Shown here piece after piece: positions 24,968 through 36,389 of a DNA stretch of 64,000 nucleotides (position 1 is its first letter; each line of letters opens with the position of its first letter). Under the pieces are notes generated by a model. That model searched no databases and was not told where the DNA came from. It saw only the letters and a program-made list of their open reading frames with translations. Location: positions 271,321,687 to 271,385,686 of the forward strand of contig NC_061510.1 in assembly GCF_022539505.1 (NCBI RefSeq), in the 5' to 3' direction. The DNA is from Lolium rigidum. Its lineage: Eukaryota > Streptophyta > Magnoliopsida > Poales > Poaceae. A program made the position numbers and the translations under genes.

Positions 24968-27547
24968 AGTTTCGCTCGTCCCGAGCAGGTAAAACGATAA
25001 CAAAGATAATTTCTGGAGTGACATGCCATCATAAACTTGATCATACTATTTGTAAAGCATATGTAGTGAATGCAGCGATCAAAACAATGATAATGACATG
25101 AGTAAACAACTGAATCATAAAGCAAAGACTTTTCATGAATAGCACTTCAAGACAAGCATCAATAAGTCTTGCATAAGAGTTAACTCATAAAGCAATAATT
25201 CAAAGTAAAGGTATTGAAGCAACACAAAAGAAGATTAAGTTTCAGCGGTTGCTTTCAACTTGTAACATGTATATCTCATGGATATTGTCAATGCAAAGCA
25301 ATATAACAAATGCAATATGAAAATATGTAAGAATCAATGCACAGTTCACTCAAGTGTTTGCTTCTTGAGATGGAGAGAAATAGGTGAACTGACTCAACAA
25401 TAAAAGTAAAAGAATGGTCCTCATAGAGGAAAAGCATCGATTGCTATTTTTGTGCTAGAGCTTTGATTTTGAAAACATGAAACAATTTTGTCAACGGTAG
25501 TAATAAAGCATATGCATCATGTAAATTATATCTTATAAGTTGCAAGCCTCATGCATAGTGTACTAATAGTGCCCGCACCTTGTCCTAATTAGCTTGGACT
25601 ACCTGGATTATCACCGCAATACATATGCTTTAACCAAGTTTCACAAAGGGGTACCTCTATGCCGCCTCGTACAAAGGTCTAAGGAGAAAGCTCGCATTTG
25701 GATTTCTCGCTTTTGATTATTCTCAACTTAGACATCCATACCGGGACAACATAGACAACAGATAATGGACTCCTCTTTTAATGCTTTAAGCATTCAACAA
25801 CAATTAATTCTTTTCTCATTAGAGATTTGAGGATGTTTGTCCAAAACTCGAAACTTCCACCATGGAACATGGCTTTAGTTAGCGGCCCAATGTTCTTCTC
25901 TCACAATATGCATGCTCAAACCATTCAACTCAGTGTAGATCGCCCTTACTTCCGACAAGACGAACATGCATAGCAACTCACATGAAATTCAACAATGAGT
26001 TGATGGCGTTCCCCAGTAAACATGGTTATCGCACAACAAGCAACTTAATAAGAGATAAAGTGCATAATTACATATTCAATACCACAATAGTTTTTAAGCT
26101 ATTTGTCCCATGAGCTATATATTGCAAAGGTGAATGATGGAATTTTAAAGGTAGCACTCAAGCAATTTACTTTGGAATGGCGGAAAAATACCATGTAGTA
26201 GGTAGGTATGGTGGACACAAATGGCATAGTGGTTGGCTCAAGTATTTTGGATGCATGAGAAGTATTCCCTCTCGATACAAGGTTTAGGCTAGCAAGGCTA
26301 TTTGAAACAAACACAAGGATGAACGGTACAGCAAAACTCACATAAAAGACATATTGAAAACATTATAAGACTCTACACCGTCTTCCTTGTTGTTCAAACT
26401 CAATACTAGAAATTATCTAGACCTTAGAGAAACCAATTATGCAAACCAAATTTTAGCATGCTCTATGTATTCTTCACTAATAGGTGCAAAGTATATGATG
26501 CAAGAGCTTAAACATGAGCACAACAATTGCCAAGTATCACATTACCCAAGACATTATAGCAATTACTACATGTATCATTTTCCAATTCCAACCATATAAC
26601 AATTTAACGAAGAGGAAACTTCGCCATGAATATTATGAGCTAAGAACACATGTGTTCATACGAACCAGCGGAGCGTGTCTCTCTCCCACACAAGCATGAT
26701 GTAATCCAATTTATTCAAACACAAAAAAAAAGCAAACAAACAGACGCTCCAAGAAAAAGCACATAAGATGTGGCCGAATAAAAATATAGTTTCAGGGGAG
26801 GAACCTGATAATGTTGTCGATGAAGAAGGGGATGCCTTGGGCATCCCCAAGCTTAGACGCTTGAGTCTTCTTGATATATGCAGGGGTGAACCACCGGGTG
26901 CATCCCCAAGCTTAGACTTTTCACTCTTCTTGATCATAGTATATCATCCTCCTCTCTTGACCCTTGAAAACTTCCTCCACACCAAACTCGAAACAACTCA
27001 TTAGAGGGTTAGTGGACAATAAAAATTAACATGTTCAGAGGTGACACAATCATTCTTAACACTTCTGGACATTGCATAAAGCTACTGGACATTAATGGAT
27101 CAAAGAAATTCATCCAACATAGCAAAAGAGGCAATGCGAAATAAAAGGCAGAATCTGTCAAAACAGAACAGTCCGTAAAGATGGATTTTATTAGGCCACC
27201 AGACTTGCTCAAATGAAAATGCTCAAATTGAATGAAAGTTGCGTACATATCTGAGGATCATGCACGTAAATTGGCATAATTTTCTGAGCTTCCTGCAGGG
27301 CAGTGGGCTCAGATTCGTGACAGCAAAGAAATCTGTTTCTGCGCAGTAATCCAAATCTAGTACTTACTTTACTATCAAAGACTTTACTTGGCACAACAAA
27401 ACACAAAACTAAGATAAGGAGAGGTTGCTACAGTAGTAAACAACTTCCAAGACACAAATATAAAACAAAGTACTGTAGCAAAATAACACATGGGTTATCT
27501 CCCAAGAAGTTCTTTTCTTTATAGCCATTAAGATGGGCTCAGCAGTT
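24968..27547 (-). other. Long non-coding 3' zone of element C
   Basis: About 2.6 kb, colinear in reverse with 7852-10052 plus 32499-32877 of element B. No coding frame is supported. It contains the hairpin GGGGATGCCTTGGGCATCCCC at 26828-26848, two internal polypurine-like motifs, and the post-stop hairpin at 27491-27504 just after the ORF. Conservation of this zone between elements with different coding parts suggests that it carries cis functions such as packaging (inference). Confidence 0.75.
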
Positions 27548-28288
27548 TTAATGATGCACTCGCAAAAGATAGTATGTGAAGCAAAAGAGAGCATCAAGAG
27601 GCAAATTCAAAACACATTTAAGTCTAACATGCTTCCTATGCATAGGAATCTTGTAAATAAACAAGTTCATGAGGAGCAAAGTAACAAGCATAGGAAGATA
27701 AAACAAGTGTAGCATCAAAAATTTCAGCACATAGAGAGGTGTTTTAGTAACATGAAAATTTCTACAACCATATTTTCCTCTCTCATAATAACTTTCAGTA
27801 GCATCATGAGCAAACTCAACAATATAACTATCAAATGAAACATTCTTATCATGAGTCTCATGCATAAAATAATTACTCTCCACATAAGCATAATCAATTT
27901 TATTAGTTGTAGTGGGAGCAAATTCAACAAAGTAGCTATCATTATTATTCTCATCATCAAATATAGGAGGCATATTGTAATCATAATCAAATTCACTCTC
28001 CATAGTAGGTGGCACCAAAAGACCACTATCATTATAATCATCATAAATAGGAGGCAAAGTATCATCAAAGAAAATTTTCTCCTCAATGCTTGGGGGACTA
28101 AAAATATCATGAAAACCAGCTTCCCCAAGCTTAGAACTTTCTATATCATTATCAACAATGGTGTTCAAAGCGTTCATACTAATATTACTACCAGCATGCA
28201 AAGAAGATTTCATAGGTTTTTTAATTTTCGCATCAAACAATCCATGTTTTAAATCAGGAAATAGAATAAGAAGCTCACTCTTGTACAT
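27548..28288 (-). CDS. 246-residue acidic protein with C-terminal hydrophobic segment, element C
   Basis: The only ORF of element C, starting 136 nt after the primer site, where gag is expected. I recognise it as an ORF that recurs in related wheat-group retrotransposons, but I know no function. Residues 1-60 are mixed, with SMNALNTIVDNDIESSKLGE at about 37-56. Residues 61-175 are very acidic and Tyr/Phe/Asn-rich, with internal repeats LPPIYDD/MPPIFDD (78-112) and SYFVEFAPT/SYIVEFAHD (118-162). Residues 184-212 are strongly hydrophobic (LKFLMLHLFYLPMLVTLLL), a likely membrane segment, followed by a basic patch (HRKHVRLK). It has no zinc knuckle or catalytic motif. The frame is intact. A particle or membrane-linked accessory protein is a guess only. 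Confidence 0.6.
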   Translation of the reverse strand: MYKSELLILFPDLKHGLFDAKIKKPMKSSLHAGSNISMNALNTIVDNDIESSKLGEAGFHDIFSPPSIEEKIFFDDTLPPIYDDYNDSGLLVPPTMESEFDYDYNMPPIFDDENNNDSYFVEFAPTTTNKIDYAYVESNYFMHETHDKNVSFDSYIVEFAHDATESYYERGKYGCRNFHVTKTPLYVLKFLMLHLFYLPMLVTLLLMNLFIYKIPMHRKHVRLKCVLNLPLDALFCFTYYLLRVHH

Positions 28289-28424
28289 TATGCAAAACTA
28301 GTGTAAACAAGAAACAACAAGATGCAATTGCAGGATCTAAAGGAAATAGCTTTGAGCACACACACGACGGCGCCAGAAAAATACTTTACCTGAGACCGTA
28401 GTATGAGTGCCTTTTTACCTTTCC

Positions 28425-28442
28425 TCCCCGGCAACGGCGCCA
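28425..28442 (-). other. Primer-binding site of element C (tRNA-Asp)
   Basis: Minus-strand TGGCGCCGTTGCCGGGGA, a perfect complement to the tRNA-Asp 3' end, 10 nt from the LTR at 28453. A truncated second copy (TGGCGCCGTC on the minus strand) lies 67 nt downstream at about 28366-28375, paralleling the duplicated sites in B and E. Confidence 0.88.
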
Positions 28443-28452
28443 GAAAAGTGCT

Positions 28453-29962
28453 TGATGTCTACGTTCCCCCTCCTTTCCCGTAGACGTTGTTGGGCCTCCA
28501 AGTGCAGAGGTTTGTAGAACAGCAGCAAGTTTCCCTTAAGTGGATACCCAAGGTTTATCGAACTCGGGGAGGAAGAGGTCAAAGATATCCCTCTCATGCA
28601 ACCCCGCAACCACAAAGCAAGAAGTCTCTTGTGTCCCCAACACACCTAATAGGTGCACTAGTTCGGCGAAGAGATAGTGAAATACAGGTGGTATGAATAA
28701 GTATGAGCAGTAGCAACGGTGCCGGAAAAGTGCTTGGCGTGTAGTTGATGGTGGTGGTATTGCAGCGAGTAGTAACGCATAGAAACAATGAAACAAGCAG
28801 TAGTAACTCAGCAGTATTTAGGAACAAGGCCTAGGGATTACACTTTCACTAGTGGACACTCTCAACATCGATCACATAACAGAACAGATAAATGCATACT
28901 CTACACTTTTGTTGGATGATGAACACATTGCGTAGGATTACACGAACCCTCAATGCCGGAGTTAACAAGCTCCACAATAATGCTCATGTTTTAGTAACCT
29001 TTAGTGTAAGATAGATCAACAGACTAAACCAAGTACTAGCATAGCATGCACACCGTAACCTTCATGCATATGTAGGAGGAATAGATCACATCAATATATC
29101 ATAGCAATAGTTAACTTCATAATCTACAAGAGATCATAATCATAGCATAAACCAAGTACTAACACGGTGCACCCACTCGTCGCCTTTACACACGTGCGGG
29201 AGGAATAGAACTACTTTAATAACATCACTAGAGTAGCACATAGATAGTAGTGATACAAACTCATATGAATCTCAATGAGATCATTGTATTGAAGTACATG
29301 GAAGAGAGATGAACCACATAGCTACCGGTACAGCCCCGAGCCTCGATGGAGAACTACTCCCTCCTCATGGGAGCAGCAGCGGTGATGAAGATGGCGGTGG
29401 AGATGGCAGCGGTGTCGATGGAGATGGCAGCGGTGTCGATGGAGAAGCCTTCCGGGGCACTTCCCCGCTCCGGCAGCGTGCCGGAACAGAGATCCCGTCC
29501 CCCGCGATCTTGGCTTCGCGATGGCGGCGGCTCTGGAAGGTTTTCGTGGGTTTCGTCAATTGGTATCGGGTTTTCTGATCCAGGGGCTTTATATAGGCGA
29601 AGAGGCGGCGCAGGAGGGCTGACAGGGGGGCCACACCATAGGGCGGCGCGGCCCCCCCCTTGGCCGCGCCGGGGTAGGGTTTGGTGGCCCCGTGGCCCCC
29701 TCCGGTCCTTCCCGGTGTTCTGGATGCTTCCGATGAAAATAGGAACTTTGGCGTTGATTTCGTCCGATTCCGAGAATATTTCGTTACTAGGATTTCGAAA
29801 CCAAAAACAGCGAGAAAACGAGAACCGGCACTTCGGCATCTTGTTAATAGGTTAGTTCCAGAAAATGCACGAATATGACATAAAGTGTGCATAAAACATG
29901 TAGATAACATCAATAATGTGGCATGGAACACAAGAAATTATCGATACGTTGGAGACGTATCA
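28453..29962 (-). repeat. 5' LTR of element C (1510 bp)
   Basis: Partner of 23445-24953, with the same ends and length to within one base. Differences are mostly CAG/CTG against CGG, CGAG, CCG or CTCG (for example ACAGAACAGATA versus ACGGAACGGATA). A minus-strand TATA box CTATATAAAG lies near 29587-29597. Confidence 0.9.
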
Positions 29963-32498
29963 CTGGGCTGCGACTTGGGCCGTGGTGCTGGGATGCTCCA
30001 CAGGCTGCTGCTGGGCTGTGGTGGCCTGATAGCTAATCCTCTCCTCTTTCTTATTTTCTTTTCTGTTTTGTATTTTCTTATTCAAATTCAGTTTTGAATT
30101 CAATCTCCCTTGTAGGATTTGGTTGTTTGAATTGCTACTGGAATACATTCAAGGCACTTAAAAGATTGTTGTTGTGTATTAGCAATTTTAATATGGTTAC
30201 TAAAACATTGGTTTATTAATTACTATTTGGCTTTGAATTAGGTACCCCCATGACATGAATTTGAATTTCAACTTGGAAGGACTCAAAGTAGTTTCCAAAT
30301 GATATTGTTCTTGTTTGATGATATGTAGGGTTTTATTGGGTATTACTTTGTGAGAACAAGTCACTAAGTGAGGCTTGTTTATGGAGTTCTATTAAGTAAG
30401 TGACTAAATGGCCTGATTTCATGTGCTAAAATATTTCTAAGGACTTGATTTCCCATTTGAGATTGTTGGTCATTTACACATGAATTTAGGTGAACCCTTA
30501 CTTAATAGGATCTTATGAGGTTTATCTTAATTCTATTTCCAGTTTAATACCGATACTATTATTTTAATAATACCTTGAAATACTTAGAGTAGGTATTTCT
30601 CCCATCATGGTTTTGTCTTGGTTATAAGAGTTAGTGGTTGATATGAGTGGTTATTCACCACACATGGGTTTAATTATGAAATGTAACACAAGGTTTTTCT
30701 TATGTTCAAGAATTGAAGCATAAGATTTGATTATTGTGCATTACTAGGGTCCTAATGTTATTTACCTAATGGCATATGGTTTGGAATCTCAATTATAGCC
30801 TGGTCTTATATGGTGATCACCATGGTGATTCATGAACTAGGTTTAAGATATAGTACTAGATCATAGAGATGAAATGACAACATATTGCATGCTAGGGTTG
30901 AATCTCCCCTAACCATGATAAGGTGATGGCTTACTTAACATTTTATGATCTCCTCTAGTTACTAAGATATTGAGAATTGGTTTTATTTTCTACCAATTGG
31001 CTTCTATTATTAACCACAATTTATCATTTAAGTAACTACATTGGTTAGAGTTCTTTTTATAGTTAACTTTGGTCAAATGGATTGATGGTTTCTCACCATA
31101 ATGAGTATGGAGTTTTACTCTAAGGTTTTCTTAGGTTCTTTGATTTATGAAGTCTAGATATGGTAGGATTCCACTTATGTTCACCAAGTGTTTCACAAGT
31201 AAAGGTTGGAATATGATTCTAGGGTTGCTTACTAGTTATCTCCCTATGATTTCATGTGGTAAATAATATCTACTAATCCTAGTAGGGTTTAACTTATCCT
31301 CACATACCTCAAGTGCATGATCATGGATTAAGCATGATCAACTAGTTCTTAATAAATCTACCTCAAGTTCTTAGGGTTTACAATCATTACTCAATTTATA
31401 ATGATCAATGTTAGGCTTCCTAAGGTATCTCTCATTAAATAGGTTTCTCACTTCCATGATCAAGTGTTGTCTTGATCTACTCAATATAGACTTTCTTTTA
31501 TAGTTTCTTGAATGGGCATGGTTATGGTTGTCTCAATTATCTTGAGTATAACACCATAGGTTGAGCTCTCTCATATAAGAACAGTTATTCTAGGGTTTAT
31601 GGTGTATTCACCATATCTCAATAGATAACAAGTCTAAAACTCCACTTGGCTATCTTGGTTGAATTAATCTCCTCCTTACTTTATCAATTCATGGATATGT
31701 TATTATTTCATGTGATATTAGGTTATCTTACCACTCCAAGGAAAATGGTTTGCAAGCTAATACTTTAGCTCAAGGTTGTTCTTGATTCTTAATTATGTAA
31801 AGATAAAAATTAGTATCTATGGTTTCTCTCATTTGGAAGGACTTGAATAATATCCCAAGGTTGTGCTCTTAAGATGAGGTTTTATTTACCTAGATGTATA
31901 TCCAGGTTTAGCTCAAGGTTTGTCATTGCTCCTTTAATAGTTATAATAGAACTCTCACCTCTCTAGGTTTGGTGCTTAACTATTTGGAATAGAGAAGAAT
32001 ATTTATTTCTAGAGTTAATCTCCTTGTCATGTTTCCAAGAATGAAGTAGAATGAATACCATGAGGTTCATGGTAGGATCATGGATTTGTTTAAGACATGG
32101 AGAAGATAAGTGAGGAATAGTTTCTCCAATTATTGTTACTTGGTTTGCAATTGAATTGGTGTTCATATATTATGACAAGGATTACCTTATTATGATCTCG
32201 TTATGAGATCACACAATTGATCATTGATTCAAGTGTTGTTGTGTTGATTTTAATTCCATTTGATCTAACCCCTTAGATCAAATCATCTTTACCCAAAACA
32301 ATGTTTTAACAAAGTCACATTGAGGTTTATAGCGCTTGACTTGATGAGCTACTTCAATTCCACCAAGGTCAAGTGAAACTTCGATTCTGTGGATTGTTTT
32401 ACTTTAAAGCGCGAAAATTCCCCAGATTTTCTATGCATGAATGCAATGCACACATCTGTTTCCTCTATTTTTGTAACCCCAATACCTGGGATATTACA

Positions 32499-32891
32499 TG
32501 AACTGTGCATTGATTCCTACATACTTGCATATTGCACTTGTTATATTACTTTACATTGACAATTATCCATGAGATATACATGTTACAAGTTGAAAGCAAC
32601 CGCTGAAACTTAATCTTCCTTTGTTGCTTCAATACCTTTACTATGAATTTATTGCTTTATGAGTTAACTCTTATGCAAGACTTATTGATGCTTGTCTTGA
32701 AGTACTATTCATGAAAAGTCTTTGCTTTATGATTCATTTGTTTACTCATGTCATTACCATTGTTTTGATCGCTGCATTCATTACATATGCTTACAATAGT
32801 ATGATCAAGGTTATGATGGCATGTCACTCCGTAAATTATCTTTGTTATCGTTTACTCGCTCGGGACGAGCAGGAACTAAGCTTGGGGATGC
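32499..32891 (+). other. End of element B internal region
   Basis: Resumes B after element D, beginning with the duplicated TGAAC. It is non-coding and matches 24968-25330 of element C in reverse. It ends in AAGCTTGGGGATGC (32878-32891), the polypurine tract adjoining the 3' LTR. Confidence 0.85.
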
Positions 32892-34495
32892 TGATACATC
32901 TCCGACGTATCGATAATTTCTTATGTTCCATGCCACATTATTGATGATATCTACATGTTTTATACACATTATATGTCGTATTTATGCATTTTCCTGCACT
33001 AACCTATTAACGAGATGCCGAAGAGCCAGTTGCTGTTTTCTGCTGTTTTCTGCTGTTTTTGGTTTCAGAAATCCTAGTAAGGAAATATTCTCGGAATTGG
33101 ACGAAATCAACGCTCAGGGTCCTATTTTTGCACGAAGCTTCCAGAAGACCGAAGGGGAAAGGAAGTGGGGCCACGAGGCGCCGACACAACAGGGCGGCGC
33201 GGCCCAGGTCTTGGCCACGCGGCCCTGGTGTGTGGGGCCCTCGTGTGGCCCCCCGCGTTTCCCTTCCGCCTACTTAAAGCCTTTGTCGCGAAACCCCCAG
33301 TACGGAGAGCCACGATACGGAAAGCCTTACTGAGACGCCGCCGCCGCCAATCCCATCTCGGGGGATTCTGGAGATCGCCTCCGGTACCCTGCCGGAGAGG
33401 GGAATCATCTCCCGGAGGACTCTTCATCGCCATGGTCGCCTCCGGAGTGATGAGTGAGTAGTTCACCCCTGGACTATGGGTCCATAACAGTAGCTAGATG
33501 GTTGTCTTCTCCTCAGGTGCTTCATTGTCGGATCTTGTGAGCTGCCTAACATGATCAAGATCATCTATCTGTAATTCTATATGTTGTGTTTGTCGGGATC
33601 CTATGGATAGAGAATACTATGTTATGTTGATTATCAATCTATTACCTATGTGTTGTTTATGATCTTGCATGCTCTCCGTTATTAGTAGAGGCTCGGCCAA
33701 GTTTTTGCTCTTAACTCCAAGAGGGAGTATTTATGCTCGATAGTGGGTTCATGTCTCCATTAAATCCGGGACGAGTGACGAGTAAAGTTCTAAGGTTGTG
33801 GATGTGCTGTTGCCACTAGGGATAAAACATTGATGCTATGTCCGAGGATGTAGTTATTGATTACATTACGCACCATACTTAATGCAATTGTCTGTTGTTT
33901 TGCAACTTAATACCGGAAGGGGTTCGGATGATAACCTCGAAGGTGGACTTTTTAGGCATAGATGCATGCTGGATAGCGGTCTATGTACTTTGTCGTAATG
34001 CCCAATTAAATCTCACAATACTCATCATATCATGTATGTGCATTGTCATGCTCTCTCTATTTGTCAATTGCCTGACTGTAATTTATTCACCCAACATGCT
34101 ATTTATCTTATGGGAGAGACACCTCTAGTGAACTGTGGACCCCGGTCCATTCTTTTACATCAAATACAATCTACTGCAAACTTGTTCTACTGTTTTCTGC
34201 AAACAATCATCATCCACACTATACATCTAATCCTTTGTTACAGCAAGCCGGTGAGATTGACAACCTCACTGTTTCGTTGGGGCAAAGTACTTTGGTTGTG
34301 TTGTGCAGGTTCCACGTTTGCGCCGGAATCCCTGGTGTTGCGCCGCACTACATCTCTCCGCCATCAACCTTCAACGTGCTTCTTGGCTCCTCCTGGTTCG
34401 ATAAACCTTGGTTTCTTTCTAAGGGAAAACTTGCCGATGTACGCATCACACCTTCCTCTTGGGGTTCCCAACGGACGCGTGATGTACGCGTATCA
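32892..34495 (+). repeat. 3' LTR of element B (1604 bp)
   Basis: Starts TGATACATCTCCGACGTATC and ends ..GTACGCGTATCA. It matches 5246-6838. One substitution (C to T) sits in the terminal palindrome, and an extra TTCTGCTGTT unit lies near 33045. Other differences are mainly in CTG/CAG contexts. Confidence 0.9.
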
Positions 34496-34763
34496 CTAGC
34501 AAAAGAGAACACTCGCAAAACAATAAGAGTGAAAACTAGAGTGTTCTATGCAATGAAAACAAAGTGTGTCATTCTCCAAAACAATTATGCTGGGATCCAA
34601 CCATATGCTACAGCAAACAAAACAAAAGAAAACAAAAATAAATATGCTCAAACAAAAACACATAGCATATGAAGCAATAAAAATATAGTGTCTTGAAAGA
34701 TGACCTGATATTTGTGTTGATAAAGAAGGGAATGTATTGGGCATCCCGAAGCTTTGACGTGTG
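34496..34763 (-). other. Internal fragment of element E between B and the solo LTR
   Basis: Non-coding. It begins with the CTAG duplicate of element B's insertion site. Near 34729-34754 it has a decayed form of the polypurine-like motif and hairpin seen in B and C (minus-strand AAGCTTCGGGATGCCCAAT), which supports its assignment to E. Confidence 0.55.
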
Positions 34764-36389
34764 TGTTAGAGATATGCCCGAGAGGCAATAATAAATTAGT
34801 AATTGTTATATCTTAGAGTTCATGATAAATGTTTACACCCCATGCTATTTGTATTAACCGGAAACATTAATACATGTGTGTTGTGTAAACAACCAGAGTC
34901 CCTAGTAAGCCTCTAGTTTAACTAGCTTGTTGGTTAATAGATGATCATGGTTTCCTGATCATGAACATTGGATGTTGTTAATAACAAGGTTATGTCATTG
35001 GGTGGATGATATAATGGACATACACCTAAATAAGCGTAGCATGAGATAAAGTCATCAAGTTCAACTTGCTATAAGCTTTCAGATACATAGTAACCTAGTC
35101 CTTTGACCATGAGATCATGTAAATCACTTATACCAGAAGGGTACTTTGATTACATCAAACGCCACTGCGTAAATGGGTGGTTATAAAGATGGGATTAAGT
35201 ATTCGGAAAGTATGAGTTGAGGCATATGGATCAAGAGTGGGATTTGTCCATCCCGATGACGGATAGATATACTCTGGGCCCTCTCGGTGGAATGACATCT
35301 AATTAGCTTGCAAGCATGTGACAAGGTCACAAAAGATGACATTCCACGGTAATGAGTAAAGAGTACTTATCGGTAACGAGGTTGAACTAGGTATGGAGAT
35401 ACCGGTGATCAAACCTCGGACAAGTAAAGTATCGCGTGACAAAGGGAATCGGTATCGTATGTAAATGGTTCAATCGATCACTAAGTTATCGCTGAATGTG
35501 TGGGAGCCATTATGGATCTCCAGATCCCGCTATTGGTTATTGGTCGGAGAGGAGTCTCGACCATGTCTGCATAGTTCACGAACCATAGGGTGACGCGCTT
35601 AAGGTTCGATGTCGCATAAGTAGATTCGGAATATGACATGGAGTCCGAAGTTTGTTCGGAGTCTCGGATGGGATCCAGGACATCACGAGGAGATCCGGAA
35701 TGGTCCGGAGAATAAGATTCATATAACGGAAGTTGATTTCTAGGTTTCGGAAAAGTTCGGGATTTTCCGGTGAAAGACTAGGGCACATGCCCCCCAAGGC
35801 CCAGCCGGCCAACCCCTTTAGGGTTTTCCCAAACCCTAAAGGGGGAATCAATTTGGAAGGGGAGATTTCCCCCTTTCCCCTTTGGCCACCGGCCATGAGC
35901 TTGCAGGAGGGGCCAAGGCAAACCCTGGGCACCCTCCCCCCTATATAAAGAGGGGAGGGGGCAGGGGGCGCAGCCCTCCTTCACCCTTGACCTCTGACCG
36001 CCTCTCTCTCCCACCGATAGTCTGCTCCGTCTTAGGCGAAGCCCTGCAGCTTTTCCCCTACACCGCCACCACCATGCCGTCATGCTGCTGGGATTCCGAG
36101 GGGATCTACCACAGCTCTGCTGCCCTCTGGAACGGGGAGAGGACGGGCTTCATCGACACCGTACGCACGACCGAGTACGGAAGTGCTGCCGGATTGCAGC
36201 ACAGGATGATCGACTACATCAACAACGAGATCTAATCTCGTAGGCTTTGGAATCTTCGAGGGTTAGTCTCACATACATCTCGTTGCCTCCGATCTTCATA
36301 GATTAGATCTTGGCTTTTCCTAGATTGGATCTTGGTTTTGTTCTTGTTCACGGTAGAATTTTTTTGTTTTCTATGCAACGAACCCTTCA
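34764..36389 (+). mobile_element. Solo LTR, Angela/BARE-like Copia (1626 bp)
   Basis: Starts TGTTAGAGATATGCCCGAGA and ends CTATGCAACGAACCCTTCA, both typical of the BARE/Angela/WIS group of wheat and barley. Flanks are GTGTG (34759-34763) and GTATG (36390-36394), a target duplication with one mismatch. No internal sequence or primer site follows, so it is a solo LTR left by recombination between two LTRs. A TATA box (CTATATAAAGAGG, 35941-35953) lies in a GC-rich promoter zone. The ORFs in it are not genes. Confidence 0.85.

Larger units (their letters stand above)
23445..29962 (-). mobile_element. Element C: complete minus-strand Sabrina-like element with an acidic ORF
   Basis: 6518 bp with exact CTGGG duplications (23440-23444, 29963-29967). 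5' LTR 28453-29962, tRNA-Asp primer site 28425-28442, one ORF (27548-28288), a long non-coding 3' zone and 3' LTR 23445-24953. The non-coding zone is shared with element B but the ORF is different and sits where gag would be. There is no protease, integrase or reverse transcriptase. It is the innermost insertion of the stack. Confidence 0.9.
10053..32498 (-). mobile_element. Element D: non-coding element with ~6.5-kb LTRs (LARD-like), holding element C
   Basis: Inserted in B with an exact TGAAC duplication (10048-10052 and 32499-32503). Orientation is minus: the primer site for initiator tRNA-Met is at 19437-19448 and the polypurine tract is next to 16583. The 3' LTR is 10053-16582; the 5' LTR is 19451-32498, interrupted by element C. 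The internal region is only 2868 bp and has no coding frame. Large non-coding LTR pairs around a short non-coding core match the LARD type described in Triticeae. The core's 3' end (TTCGAGGACGAAG on the minus strand) resembles the pol end of Del/Tekay chromoviruses, a possible parent (inference). Confidence 0.85.
19451..32498 (-). repeat. 5' LTR of element D, split by element C
   Basis: Halves 19451-23444 and 29963-32498 join across element C at the duplicated CTGGG. The ends equal those of 10053-16582. Differences from that copy cluster in CAG/CTG contexts (for example CCCAGG versus CCCGAG near 13257 and 22656), with few ordinary substitutions in the AT-rich parts, which points to a recent insertion. 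Confidence 0.88.
5246..34495 (+). mobile_element. Element B: plus-strand Sabrina-like LTR retrotransposon with nested D and C
   Basis: 5' LTR 5246-6838, duplicated tRNA-Asp primer site, a gag-like ORF with one break (7170-7851), a long non-coding 3' zone (7852-10052 continuing at 32499-32891) and 3' LTR 32892-34495. The flanking ACTAG (5241-5245) and CTAGC (34496-34500) share CTAG, a 4-5 bp target duplication whose first base is ambiguous against the LTR end. No protease, integrase or reverse transcriptase is present, so the element is non-autonomous. Element D is inserted at 10053 with an exact TGAAC duplication. Confidence 0.85.

Noticed and set aside
29346..29931. Overlapping ORFs of 160-190 codons on both strands inside the LTR of element C (also 24299-24922)
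   Set aside because: They lie in the GC-rich LTR promoter and leader, occur in both LTR copies with different breaks, and match no protein family.
35576..36235. ORFs of about 100-118 codons in the Angela-like solo LTR
   Set aside because: LTR promoter and leader sequence, open on both strands by composition.
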